From contig VHZZ01000015.1 in NCBI GenBank assembly GCA_009801015.1, forward strand, positions 211,378-266,167: a stretch of 54,790 bases of DNA, written 5' to 3'. A model generated the notes under the pieces. It made no database searches. It was not told the origin of the DNA and saw only the letters and a list, made by a program, of their open reading frames with translations. The position numbers and the translations under genes are program-made. The first letter of the stretch is position 1. The number at the start of each line of letters is the position of its first letter. Below, piece after piece: positions 1 to 11,700 of the stretch. Source of the DNA: Silene noctiflora (taxonomy: Eukaryota > Streptophyta > Magnoliopsida > Caryophyllales > Caryophyllaceae).

Positions 1-1670
1 ATGCTCTTATTTACCCATGAGATGACATGTCATCTTTGATGAAATTCTATAGTGCCACGTCAACAGTGACTTAGAGGATTAATATATAGTATGATTGTGT
101 CCATGAACAACTTGGGTTCACTATGTATAAATTTTGGATAAGATTGTGTGCACGAAGCCACGATTAAGATGCCATGTAATGAGCCTGCCGTTCTGGCATC
201 TTATATTATTCACGAATTTAATCTACGTTTTATTTTACCGTTATCAATTAGTTTTGCCGTAAAAGTTATGAATATTAAATAGTTACGATTTAAGTTCAAC
301 CTCGCTAACATTAAAATTGTATTTTGGTTCCTTTACATTATGATCTTTTCTATTACCTTAAAAAGTAATGAATGATTCATTGCCTCGAATAAATATATAC
401 ATCATCATCCATTACTTAAAGTTAAGACCGTTAAGTCATTTTAGAATAATATCTCAACCGTGTAGAGATAATGGAGAGAGGAACTAACGGATAAGATCAC
501 AATTGAGTTTCTTTTATGCCAAAAGTAAAATCTACCTTTTCATGTTATGTTTGTGTAAGTTATATTTTCCTTTCTCGTATAAAATGTTTTTCCCCTTTTC
601 TACTTTTAAAATAATATTTCTTTATATTTCTCGGTCTTTATAGGAAAACAAAACGTAAAAATTGATCAAAGCGGGAGGTATATGATTATACATTTTTTTT
701 TTTAACATTTGGATGACTCAGTCATTTACGAATACTTTATTTTATTTTAGTTTTAATTCGTCTATACGCTTAAGTTGTTTTGTACTCCGATTTATATAAT
801 AAGGATGACTGTCTAAAGCATATTCACTGTCTTTCTATCATTTTTGTGAAAAAAATACATTAAAAAAATGCTCCAAACAAAAGAAATATAATTCAAAATT
901 AGAAATTAATTAACTCTTTAAGTTTATTCAACGATGGAATTAAACCGCTTAAATTTGATCTCTAATAATAAAGTCCTATAACGTTTTTTTGAAAGTGAAA
1001 TTCAACTTGTTTAATTTTTCACTAATATTTCAATATTATTTCTCTTGACTCATGATTTAAACCCTCGATCCCGTATCTTTTACTCAAAAATCCGTCACTA
1101 ATCGAGCAAAAACAAAAAGAAAGGGAGAAAAAAAAAATTTTCCATTATGTTAGAGGTCTCTCAATTTTTTTTAAAATCAATAAAGAAAATCCAATAGCAT
1201 TAATCATCTGTTCACCAAACACACTTCTTCCCTCATTCTCCTTCCAATAGTAACTGCCACCATGAGTGCTACTTTGCTTTCTTCGCACCCATGTCTTTTA
1301 TTCTTCTCCTCCTTCCTCTCATTCTCCTCTCCTCTCTTCTAACTTCACTTTCAAGTCTTACTTTTTTCATCTTCTTTCAATTCATTCATTTCCCAATCTT
1401 TGTTTCCCTTACATTCCACTCCTACTTAAAATCATTTCATGTAAAACCGTCTCATACAAAGAATTTGTTTAAAACGGTTTTTTATAACCGCTTTTTAAGT
1501 TTTTGTAACTATCTATAAAACTCTTAGTTTCCGTGCATACTGCTCTATAAGGCCGTCTTATACAAGAATTTGTTAAAAACGGTTTTCTATAACCGCCTTT
1601 TTTAGTTTTCGTAAAACCCGTCTCACATAAGACCAATTGCATCCAAAAATCCAACCTTTCTACACAAAAC
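1..1670. other. AT-rich 5' flank
   Basis: No gene is supported here. The sequence is AT-rich with many homopolymer runs. From about 1200 it becomes CT-rich, which is common in plant leader regions, so the 5' UTR of the downstream TBL gene may begin there. A 26-codon open frame starts at ATG 1262 and closes before the TBL start; it could be an upstream ORF if the transcript begins before it. A diverged direct duplication lies at 1456-1611 and is listed separately. Confidence 0.6.
1456..1611. repeat. Diverged 105-bp tandem duplication before TBL
   Basis: Two similar stretches, about 1456-1504 and 1562-1611, are offset by 105 bp. Each contains GAATTTG, then an AACGGTTTT block, then ATAACCG. The second copy ends about 60 bp before the TBL start codon, so it is probably in the promoter or 5' UTR. 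The AACGGTT core resembles a MYB-binding core, but no function can be assigned from sequence alone. Confidence 0.6.
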
Positions 1671-4600
1671 ATGTCAAAATCACAAACCCAACAAGCCATA
1701 AACCCACAAAACACTTCAAACTTTCTTGAAACATTAAAAACAATCAAAAGAATGAAACTTTATAGATTTTTAGAACCTTCATTAAGCATAATAGGATGTT
1801 TTTTAGCAACAATATGTGTAATATGTTGTTTCTTTTACTTAGATTATAGAGCATATATTAAAGGGTTTATGTTTCCAAGCTTTAAATCTTCTGAAAGATT
1901 TGAATGGTTGAAAAATAATGGAGGAGGTGAAATTGGTGTGAAAAAAGTTGATTTTTGGAGTGAATTAGGAAATGGGTGTGATGTGTTTGATGGTGATTGG
2001 GTGTGGGATGAGAGTTATCCTTTGTATCATTCTAAAGATTGTAAATTTTTGGATTTTGGGTTTAGGTGTTCTGAAAGTGGTCGTCCTGATAGTTTTTACA
2101 CTAAGTGGAGGTGGCAGCCTAAGCATTGCAACTTGCCTAGGTACGCTTTTTTCCGAGTTGGTCTTGTGTAAAACGGTTTTACATTATGTCATTTATTATA
2201 ACATGCCCTATATACTTAGTAAAGAAAACTAGTTATAAGTTATGGTGGTTAAAATTTGGCTGAGATTCCGATGATTTTAGGTTATGGCCTGAGACTATGC
2301 CTTCTAGTGACGATAGCGATTTTAAACTTTTTGTGTTGTAGAAGTACAATGGTCCTACACAAGATAATGGTTGTTGAAATTAGGATAATTTGATCGTGTG
2401 AGACAATCTAAGTGANAGTTAGGGTAATATGTATCCACCTGATTGTACTTTACCTTTCTATCATGCTTTTTTTTGCTCCTTATTTTGTGGGGGCCGCATT
2501 CAAAATGTGTGAAGTTTGGTAATGGAACTTATTGTTTTGGTGAGGTTGCTGTCTTAATACTGGTTTTGTTGTGTTTCATGCTATATTATAAGCCCCTATG
2601 GCTGTTGCCGGGGCTCTTACCAATGTCGGGTCAAGGGTGGTTAGATGTACGCAACATTGGCACATTGTCAAGGCTCTTACCAATTGGCATTTGGGTTGCC
2701 ATTGTGATATGATTCTTCATACCTTGAATTAGGGACTTATACGTGAGACCGACCTATCAATCCTAATTAAATGATGAATAAAAATTTAGGCCGCTTTATG
2801 TGATACCGTCCCATACAAATCTCATGGTGATCTAAAAGGGATCACTATGCAATCTTGTTCCGAGGCTGATTACATTAGTAATTGACATTTTGGGTACTGA
2901 TTAGTTATGGGTAGTTATCTTATTAATACACAGTACCTAACATCGATAAACCTGCTCCATTTATTGTTTTCGAGAGGGTTGTTTGATTTGATTAGTCAAT
3001 CATTTAGTCCCTACTTGATACACCCTGTTACTTTTTGCCGAGTTATTTCTTGCTTTCCCTTTCGGCTATACAAGCATTTGAACTGGCTTGATGTTATATT
3101 TTTCCTGTTGTGTGGATGTTGTTTGATGCTAAGTTTCTCAGTATCTGTGACTAGCGAAGATCGAGTTGTCTATTGTGTTTTCTTTTCATTTGTTTCTGAT
3201 GTTCGATCTAATTCCCCTCTCCTATTAGACAATTTAAACTCACCTACTTTTACGGTACTATAGACTTGTAAACCATGAATTTAGGAGCCAAAATTTGGTT
3301 TTAACTGCCTTTATCTGATTAAAAATATCAGATTTGATGCAAGACTGATGTTGGAGAAGTTAAAAAATAAACGCATCGTTTTTGCTGGAGACTCAATTGG
3401 GAGGAATCAGTGGGAGTCCCTTCTTTGCATGCTTGCTTCAGCTGTTCCTGATCAGAACACAGTTTATGAAGTTAATGGCAATCCAATAACAAAGCACAAA
3501 GGCTTCTTAATCTTCAAGTTTAAGGACTATAATTGCACGGTTGAGTATTATAGGTCGCCTTTCCTCGTTCAGCAGGGACGTCCCCCTGTAGGAGTTCCAG
3601 ACAAGGTGAAGTCTACATTGAGATTGGATCAAATGGATTGGAACAGTGGCAAGTGGAGGGATGCTGATATTCTCATCTTGAACACTGGTCACTGGTGGAA
3701 CTATGAGAAGACTATAAGAGGGTACTTAAACTTCTTTATACATTTTACTGTCATTACTTATTAGTTATGTTTCGTGTCTCTCCGTCTCGTGAATTTTTAT
3801 GTTTGAATAATACTGCTGTCGGCAGACTACCTGACTATGTCTCCTGAATATTTAAGTTCTAAAATGATGTTATTTGCAGCGTACGTCATTGTGATTCCGA
3901 GCAATTTGGTCTTTAATGGGTGTAATCAATTGTACATGTTGCTTGACTAACTTAGATTCTACACTAATCTATGCTAATCTCTTAGATTTCTGTGGCCATT
4001 TTGTGTGTAAGTTTTGGGGTTTGGTAGAATATTTGGGAAAATCAGATCAACCCAGTTTTAATAATAACTTAAGTATGTTAGATTCGTGGGGAGTTGTGAT
4101 AATTGCTGTCTCATTTATAAGTCAGAGTTATTGCTTCTGACTATAAATGCACTATGTTATATTTTATTTCGGTATTGTGGTAGGTTTGATTAAATTAGAC
4201 TCGGTATTGCTTCTGACTGCAAATGCACCCGATAATTTGCATTGATCCGAATCATCCGATCCGACCTGTACCTCGAACAGAGTTGGACTTGTTTGAGATG
4301 TTTTGATCTGACCTTGAAATCATCTGATCTGAAATTAACTTGAGTTGACTCGAATTGACTAATTTTAAATGAGAACTTTAGTTGCACTTACACACATAAT
4401 AAGTGACAAACCCTTAATAAACATGATCCGAAATTTTTAAGACTTAGACTCAATGACAACACGACTTGACCCATAGCCAAGTGACTCAAAATGACCTGGA
4501 AGTAGGATGAAGTTACTCGTAAATGACGCTCCTTGAAACAATCCTGGGGCTGTATGACCCTACCTGTCCCGATATACATAAGAATACCTGAAATGATTCG

Positions 4601-6135
4601 ATATCCTCAATTACCCGTTTTCCAGGCTATCATTTATTTAAAACTTTTGTATTCTCTCTTTTCAACATTTTTGCGTGTCAATTGTAAACCATTTTTGTGT
4701 TCAGTTTCATTATACCCTTATCCAGTTAATTTGTTTGATGAACCTTCATTCACTGATTTCTGAGGTTTACGGTATATGCTCATTTCTGAGGTTTTCTGTT
4801 GCCTGTAGAATGCTAAATGGCAGTTTACGGTATATGCTCATTTCTGAGGTTTAGTCGTCATGTTTGGCATTATGATCTCTGATTTATAGATGATGCTCAT
4901 TGAAAGTGAAACAATTTGAGTTAAAACTTCCGTCTGCAATTCCATTATTCCCCAAAGCAAACTGTTGAAGATGACTTCAGGCCTTGAAACTCGTAATTTG
5001 TATGGCAGGGGTTGCTACTTTCAAACCGGGGCAGAGATAAATATGAGTATGACAGATGATAGTGCATATCGAAGATCGTTAGAGACTGTACTTAACTGGA
5101 TAGATAAAGATGTAAATACAAGCAAGACCCAGGTCTTCTTCCGTACATATGCGCCTGTACATTTCAGGTTTATCATCTTTCTTGAAATCCTACTCTTTTA
5201 CTCTTCGTTCTTTCTTTTTTTTCATCTTTGAGTTCTATGAGCTAAGAAGCTTTAAATTTATAAACTACTGTAAGTACTGTTGTATATATGTTGCCAGCCT
5301 GGTAGGAGTAAGCATTACAGCCTAATAAGAATTAGTGTTTGCGTTTAGGGTCTCTGAATCAGTGTCGTTACCTTCGCCTCAAAAAGAATGATCTCCGTTC
5401 CATTTTGGCATGGCCCACAATCATTTTCTACATTTAGTAATTTACAAGTACATTACAGTGATTCTTTAAGCACTTTAAAGTCCACCTAAGGGTGGGACAA
5501 GGGAGTATGTTAGAACCATCCATTGGTGGTCGCACACTCAAAAAGCGACCACATTTGAAAATGGAGAAACCGACAAATATACCAACTGGAAGGCTCAATG
5601 TGTAGGAAACATGCATCATGAGTTTTGGGACGGAATAAGTATTACTCCTAAATTTACCTTTACCTCGTTTCAGTACTTGATACATGTCACTTAACAGTAC
5701 CCATGAATCAACCGCTTCATTCATCTAATACAAACTACATTTCTACCTGGCAGAGGGGGTGACTGGAAGACTGGAGGAACCTGTCACATGGAGACCCTCC
5801 CTCAAATCGGAATCTCATTGGTTCCACCCCAAATATGGCCCAAGTTCACCATAGCCACAGACGTCTTGACTACCCACAGAAACCACTCCTCCAATTCTAG
5901 GGCCATCAACGTATTGAACATCACAGTAATGTCTTCCAGAAGAAAGGACGGCCACTTGTCGCTATACTACCTAGGCCCTGGTGCAGGTCCTGCATCAATC
6001 CACCGGCAGGATTGCAGCCACTGGTGCCTACCCGGAGTTCCTGACTCGTGGAACGAACTCCTTTACGCTGTTATGTTTAGGCGCAATGTTACTCCGTCAT
6101 GGAATGTAACTTCGTTTCAAAGTCAAGCCGTGTGA
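1671..6135 (+). CDS. TBL10/11-like: Trichome birefringence-like O-acetyltransferase (TBL10/TBL11 type)
   Basis: Four exons: 1671-2140, 3332-3721, 5009-5167 and 5754-6135, all with GT-AG introns and consistent phases, giving 466 aa. A Lys/Arg-rich cytosolic N-terminus is followed by one hydrophobic segment at residues 37-57, as in type II Golgi proteins. The TBL domain begins at [11 protein letters not shown]. The esterase-like motif GDSIGRN is at residues 176-182 (Ser178), and the C-terminal DxxH motif appears as DCSHWC at 426-431 (Asp426, His429). TBL proteins O-acetylate cell-wall polysaccharides in the Golgi; which polymer this subgroup modifies is not shown by the sequence. The start is the first ATG of the frame and leaves a normal N-terminus. 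Intron 1 carries a small MITE and one N base at 2416. TBL family membership is very secure; TBL10/11 is the closest match from memory. Confidence 0.93.
2733..2815. mobile_element. Short inverted-repeat MITE, GAGACGGTCT family, in TBL intron 1
   Basis: The left arm reads CTTATACGTGAGACC and the right arm, TTTATGTGATACCGTCCC, is partly its inverse complement. The same arms appear at 30624-30721 and 46727-46808, so this looks like a dispersed small inverted-repeat family. There is no coding capacity, and the boundaries are approximate. Confidence 0.45.
4765..4852. repeat. 30-bp direct repeat in TBL intron 2
   Basis: A 30-base stretch beginning GTTTACGGTATATGCTCATT occurs at 4765-4794 and again, identically as far as I can read, at 4823-4852. 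The offset is 58 bp. It lies wholly inside intron 2 of the TBL gene and looks like a recent local duplication. Confidence 0.8.
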
Positions 6136-7632
6136 AATATACCGATACATGTTAGTATGTTACATCTAACCAAGTGTATAGTACATTAGTGATTTTTGCA
6201 GGAAAATACAATTCAGAAAGTGGTAAAAAATATTGTAGTACATGTTTATAGAGGAGATATTCAAGAAGCCTGCACAAAATATACATGTATCTTTAATCTG
6301 TAGCTGATACTGTAGTCTCATACTCTCATGTAGGGTCAAATACACACAAAGTTTGGTTAATTAAAGTTTTTATTTATTTATGTTGTTGACCATCTTTATT
6401 TCTTTATTTTTTTTAGATTGGTTGATTAGAAATTTTACCTTGTTACCATTCTTCCAAATACATTTCATGTAATTGATTAAAATGTATTTCACATTTATTT
6501 AAAAAAAGTATAATTCATTTGAATGGAGGGAGTACTCAAAAATTCCGCTTTCTTTATTTTTTGGTTGTTGGTTGAGATTGCTTATTAAAACTTGTTTGAC
6601 CACAACCCACTAGATCGATTTTCATAATGGATTGATGTCAAACAATGTTGTAGAGATTGGTCTATCTGAATTATGAATTAAAGGTGGTGAAATAAAAATA
6701 AGGATAAATTAACGTTTACACCATTCTAAAATCAAGTTTTCTAAATATAAGCTCCTAAAATATCTCTTTTATTGCTCTCATATAGGCCAAATCCCATATT
6801 TTATTTATCAAAAAATAAAAAAAACAAAAAAAAAAAAAAAAAAAAAGAATTTTCAACTACTATAGTCTATAGGTGGCCCAGAATAATAATGTAATCGTTT
6901 TATACAAAACTTTATAAATAGTAAATTTATTTATTAATTAAATGTAAAAATAATTAATGACAATATTTCAATTACAACTTTCTCTAACACGACCCTCTTC
7001 GAATATTGTATTCTAGTACGGGATCAATATTAGTTAAATATAAAATAAATATTAAATAAATGAATTAATTACAAACTAAATATTAAATTTAAAAATAGAA
7101 ATTGGGCTGGCCCAGGGCCGACAATGCACGAACCCACAATGGTTGTGCGGTTGCGCCATGGGCCGTAGTCGCACGATGGCCCACCAAATGTGGCCGGTCC
7201 TGTGCCAGGGTGGGTTGGGCACGACGGGCGGGCACGAAACACAGCTGGACCCCTCGAATGCCTAGTCTAACCATGTTTAAAGTCTTAGGGTTAATATAGT
7301 ACATGTTTCCAAAACTTTTAAAGTTGACGACTTTGTTCAAACTCGTTAAAAATGAAAACTAGTTTAAATAGAAAAAAAATGTTACCTAGATCTTATTTCC
7401 TTTTACTTAATTTCAACTCAATTCACTTCTCATTTATCGTACCTAAATTCTTTATTATCACCATCTCAATTTTACTCTATTGAAAATGGTTAGGTTTTAT
7501 TTTCTTTAAAAAAAAAAAGAAAATTATTAGGTTTACACCGACATATATTTTCAAAATTCTAAAGTTGACAACTTTGTTCCAATCCCTCAAAATAAAAATA
7601 AGTTTAAAAGCGCATTCACTTCACATTGTTAA
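6136..7632. other. TBL-ECR1 spacer, proximal part
   Basis: No gene is supported. The first 200 bp are probably the TBL 3' UTR. At 6526-6537 a single GGAGGGAGTA end resembles one side of a Stowaway MITE without a clear partner. A long A-rich run spans about 6808-6846. A GC-rich patch at about 7098-7260 stands out against AT-rich surroundings and has short ORFs on both strands, none recognisable. Confidence 0.5.
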
Positions 7633-7975
7633 GACCATCCCCAAGCAACAAGTCAAGTTAATCGGGTCAATTGCATATTAGGCCTTAATCTCCCCTTATT
7701 GACCTTGACCCACTTAAACCCTCCCAAGCAGAAAGTCACGACCTAGGTCAATAACCCAATCATTTATCACTTTCCAACATTTTATTTTATTTTTTTAATG
7801 ATGTAAACCAACCATATTGTGATACATATTGGGTCAATTAAGAGGTCAATTTGCTTCCACTTGAGTCAATTTGTGACTCTCCTTCCCTTGGGTCAATTCT
7901 AATACCCCCTTAATTACAATTATCATGACCCAAGCAAGGTCATGACCAAGCAATTGACCTTGCTTGAGGATGGCC
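7633..7975. mobile_element. Tourist-like (PIF/Harbinger-type) MITE with TAA target duplication
   Basis: The 343-bp element begins GACCATCCCCAAGCAA. It ends with the complement of GGCCATCCTCAAGCAA, an inverted repeat with two mismatches in 16. It is flanked by TAA on both sides (7630-7632 and 7976-7978), the 3-bp target typical of PIF/Harbinger elements. The interior repeats TTGACC and GGGTCAA units and has no ORF, so it is non-autonomous. Confidence 0.7.
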
Positions 7976-8706
7976 TAAGACTAGACCTCATAAAACCGAC
8001 CTCACCATAATGACCCGACCGGAATAATTCAACTCGACCCCGAACTTGAGCAAACAATTGACCCGACCAGACCCGACCCAACCTAACCCAAATGTGTTTA
8101 TCGTTGCAAACTGACCAAAATCCCTAAATATCTTAAAAAATAGCAAACTAAAAAACATAAATTCTTGTTTAAAGCGGTTACTTTTCGTCGAAAACTTCAG
8201 ACAGACATATGTGACCATTTTACAGTTAAATGTAACCACGATGATACAGCTGGTGTTACATCTTATCTCAACTTATTTTCAATAATGGTCATACTTGGCT
8301 AAAATATTGTTGCAAAATTCCGTGTTATTATTTCAAACTAAAATGACTCGTCTGAGGAGACACCAATTGACTAAAAAATAACCCAATTGGACCTAACGCG
8401 AAATCTCGCAAATTTACCCGATTAACCCGTTTGCAAGGTCTAATTAAGTCGGAAAAAAAGCGACCTAATTTACTCACCCCCGACTTCTATCGTTCTTTTA
8501 CAGTTTTACTCAAAGGTCAAGGACTCAGGGAGGTAGAGAGAACAGAAATTACAGAAATACAGAAAGCGTAAAACCCAAGCGAAAATTTTACAATCGAATC
8601 AAAATTCCCAAATATATATACAGTATATATTTTCTATATGCATACAGATTTAGATATTCAAGAGTTAGTTCAAGCACAGGTTGAAGAAGTTTGCTTAGAC
8701 GTTACC
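7976..8706. promoter_or_regulatory. Upstream region of ECR1 with candidate TATA
   Basis: A stretch of CCGACC and GACCCGACC repeats (about 7990-8100) is followed by AT-rich DNA. An A/T block containing TATATATACAGTATATAT lies at about 8614-8633. Its position suggests transcription starts near or after the upstream in-frame ATG at 8638, which would favour the ATG at 8707. The TATA assignment is an inference. Confidence 0.35.
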
Positions 8707-11700
8707 ATGGCGGATTCTACTGCTAATTCTCGTACTAGAGATCTTGATAAACTTCTTTTACGCCATGGTCATCTTGTTGGTCCCACTTTCGAACCCAGTT
8801 CTCAGGTTTATCTCTCGATTTGGGTTTGTTTTCGTTTAGGCGTTTCGGTGAACACTTTGTGTGCATTGTATATGATGATGAAATTATGCGCTTGTGTTGA
8901 TTTTATTGATGATTTGTTGAATGGTGTTGGTTGGTACGAGGTTTTAGTGTTGGTTAGGGTATAATTTCGTTTAGGCATTTTGGTGAACACTTGGTGTGCA
9001 TTGTGTTTTTGGGATGGGTTTTGCGATTATGTCAATTTGATTGGATAATATCATGGAAGATATGTTGAATTGTATTGGGTGGAAGTTCTAGTGTTGATTA
9101 GGGTTTGTTTTCGTCTAGGCATTTAGGTGAACAGTTGGTATGCATTGTGTTTAAGATGGGTTTCTGCAATTACGTCGATTTGATTGGTTGGTTTTACAGA
9201 AGTTTAGTTGAATTGTGTTTATTAGGGTTTATTTTTGTTTGGGTAATTTTGGTGAACAGTTGGTTTGCACTGTGTTTTAAGATGAAATTATGCGATAATG
9301 TCGACTTGATTGGTTGATTTTGTTGAATTGTGTTGGGTAGTGGAAGGTCTAGTGTTGACTAGGGTTTGTTTTTATTTACGCATTTCGATGAATAGTTGGT
9401 GTGCATTGTGTTTTAAGATGGGTTTATGGGATTATGTTGATCTGGGTTTGTTTTTCGTTTATGCAATTCCGTGAACACTTGGTATGCATTGTGTTTAAAG
9501 ATGGGTTTTTGGGATAATGATGATTTGGGTTTTGTTGGTTTTGATTGGTGTACTCTTGATTGATTGATTTTAGTGTCAATTAGGATATGGTTTTGTTTAG
9601 GCATTGTTGGTGTGCATCGTGTTGTAATTTTAGTGTAGAATTGTAGTTTAGGGAGTACTTTCGTTTGGGCATTTTGATGAACATTTGGTGTGCATTATAT
9701 TTTAAGATTGGGTTTTCTGATTATGTTGATTTGATTGGTTGATTTAATGGAAGATTTATTGGTTTGTGTGGGGTGGGTGGAAATTTTAGTGTTGATTGGG
9801 GCATATTTTTCTCATTGTGTTTTGAGGTGCTCAATCGTTCGGGGCGGTTTCAAAAGACAATTCATGTCAGCGGACCCCAAATAATTTTGTGATTGAGGCT
9901 CTATTGTTGTTTTTTTTGTTGTTATTTAGTTTCGGTTAGGCTTTTTGACGAAGATTTGGTGTGCATGCAGTTGAGAAGTTTTTGGGTGTGTTTATGTTGA
10001 ATTTTGCAGTTAAGAGATGATATTCAGGAATATGCCAAAATTTTGGTTGTTGGAGCCGGTGGTTTAGGATGCGAATTGTTGAAGGATTTGGCTCTGACGG
10101 GGTTTAAAAACCTTGAAGTGATTGATATGGATCGTATCGAAGTTACAAATCTTAATCGTCAATTTCTCTTCAGGTTTGTATTAATCTGGTTTGGCGATTG
10201 TGTTCTTGCATACATAGTAATTGATTGGTGATTATGTAGGTGTGGGGAGTGTGTTCCTATCTTATGTAGCTGCATTTGAGCAAAAGATGTTAGTATGAAC
10301 TGGGTATGATGCTTGTATTGCACTTACTTTATGGTAAATCATGCAATAACCTACACAGGCCGTGAAGGGATGTTTTGCAAATGTGCTAAACAACTACAAT
10401 ATGATCTTTTATATTTTAGTGCACAATTATTAAATTTGATAACAACTTAACAAGAAACAGGCAATTAGAGAGAATGCTGATCCTATTCCGAGGTCAATAG
10501 TTACTGCCGTGATAAATAATTTGTTATCAAATCGAATAAGCTTTTGGTTGTGTTTGTGCCTTTCACATATGGAGCCTTGAGACTGAAACAAGTTATATTG
10601 TCCATGTACATTGCTAAGCTTTTATTGGTTGAACCGCACCTAAGGTACTTAGGTGTCAAGCCCTCGTAAAAAAAAAAAGATGTTGATGACTAGGCAAGCT
10701 GGCAGCACATGAACTTGGATTTGGAAATTAGGGTTGTAATTTTTTATTTATTTATTTAAATGCAACGATCAGATGCTGTACGTCCCTTGCTGTCTTTTGT
10801 TATATAGCCTGAACTTAAGTTGACCTTTACATCCTTGCATTTTATTTTTTGTGTTGCTTATTTGTCGTTGCCTCACACTTAGACAAGAGAATAAATGCCT
10901 TTACATGTTAGTCCACTAAGGAGAAGTAATTTGCTAAGTACTTATCTCCATTTTGGTTGTTGAATCATGTTGTTTCTAAAGAAGTATTATAATGTGTGCT
11001 TTTTTTTAGGCTTGAAGATGTGGGAAAACCAAAGGCTGAGGTGGCTGCAAAACGTGTCATGGAAAGAGTTAGTGGTGTTAATATCGTTCCACATTTTGGC
11101 CGCATTGAGGACAAGGATCTTGACTTCTACAGTGATTTTAGCATTATTGCGCTTGGACTGGATTCTGTTGAAGCGCGAAGCTATATTAATGAAGTGGCGT
11201 GCAGTTTTCTAGGTATGTTTTTTCCAGTTTTGTACTCTTATTGGTTTATCTTTGCGCACCAGTTTGATGAGCTACCTTGTTGAAACTTGGAAGGTTTCAC
11301 CCAATAATTGTTTTTTTGGGTTGTTCTGTCTCCCTTCCAACCAAACATGATCAGCAAATGTACGAGGATGATTGTCCTTGCAATCAGGTTCAAAATTAGA
11401 ACTGCACTATAACTTACTTGCAATTGATTCAAGTCATCAAGCATGTTTAGATGGAGGTTTTACGTGTGCTTTGTGCATAAGACCAATGACGCTATAAGCG
11501 GAAGGCTATTGCGTAAGAGACATTATGGCTAGTAGAGGTAGATGGGATTAATCTTGGGCACAAGTTCCCAAGTACTTCATTTCTGGTTGAGAAACAAATC
11601 AAACATCCCTGTGAATGTTTGTGCCTTATGCCCTGATAATTTTTATGTTACTGTTCATTTTGACATTGAATAGTATAAACTTTTTTGTTATCATTACCAC

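Noticed and set aside
8638-8706. Upstream in-frame ATG extending ECR1 by 23 residues
   Set aside because: The family starts at the [12 protein letters not shown] position, and the TATA-like block lies immediately before 8638; kept only as an alternative.
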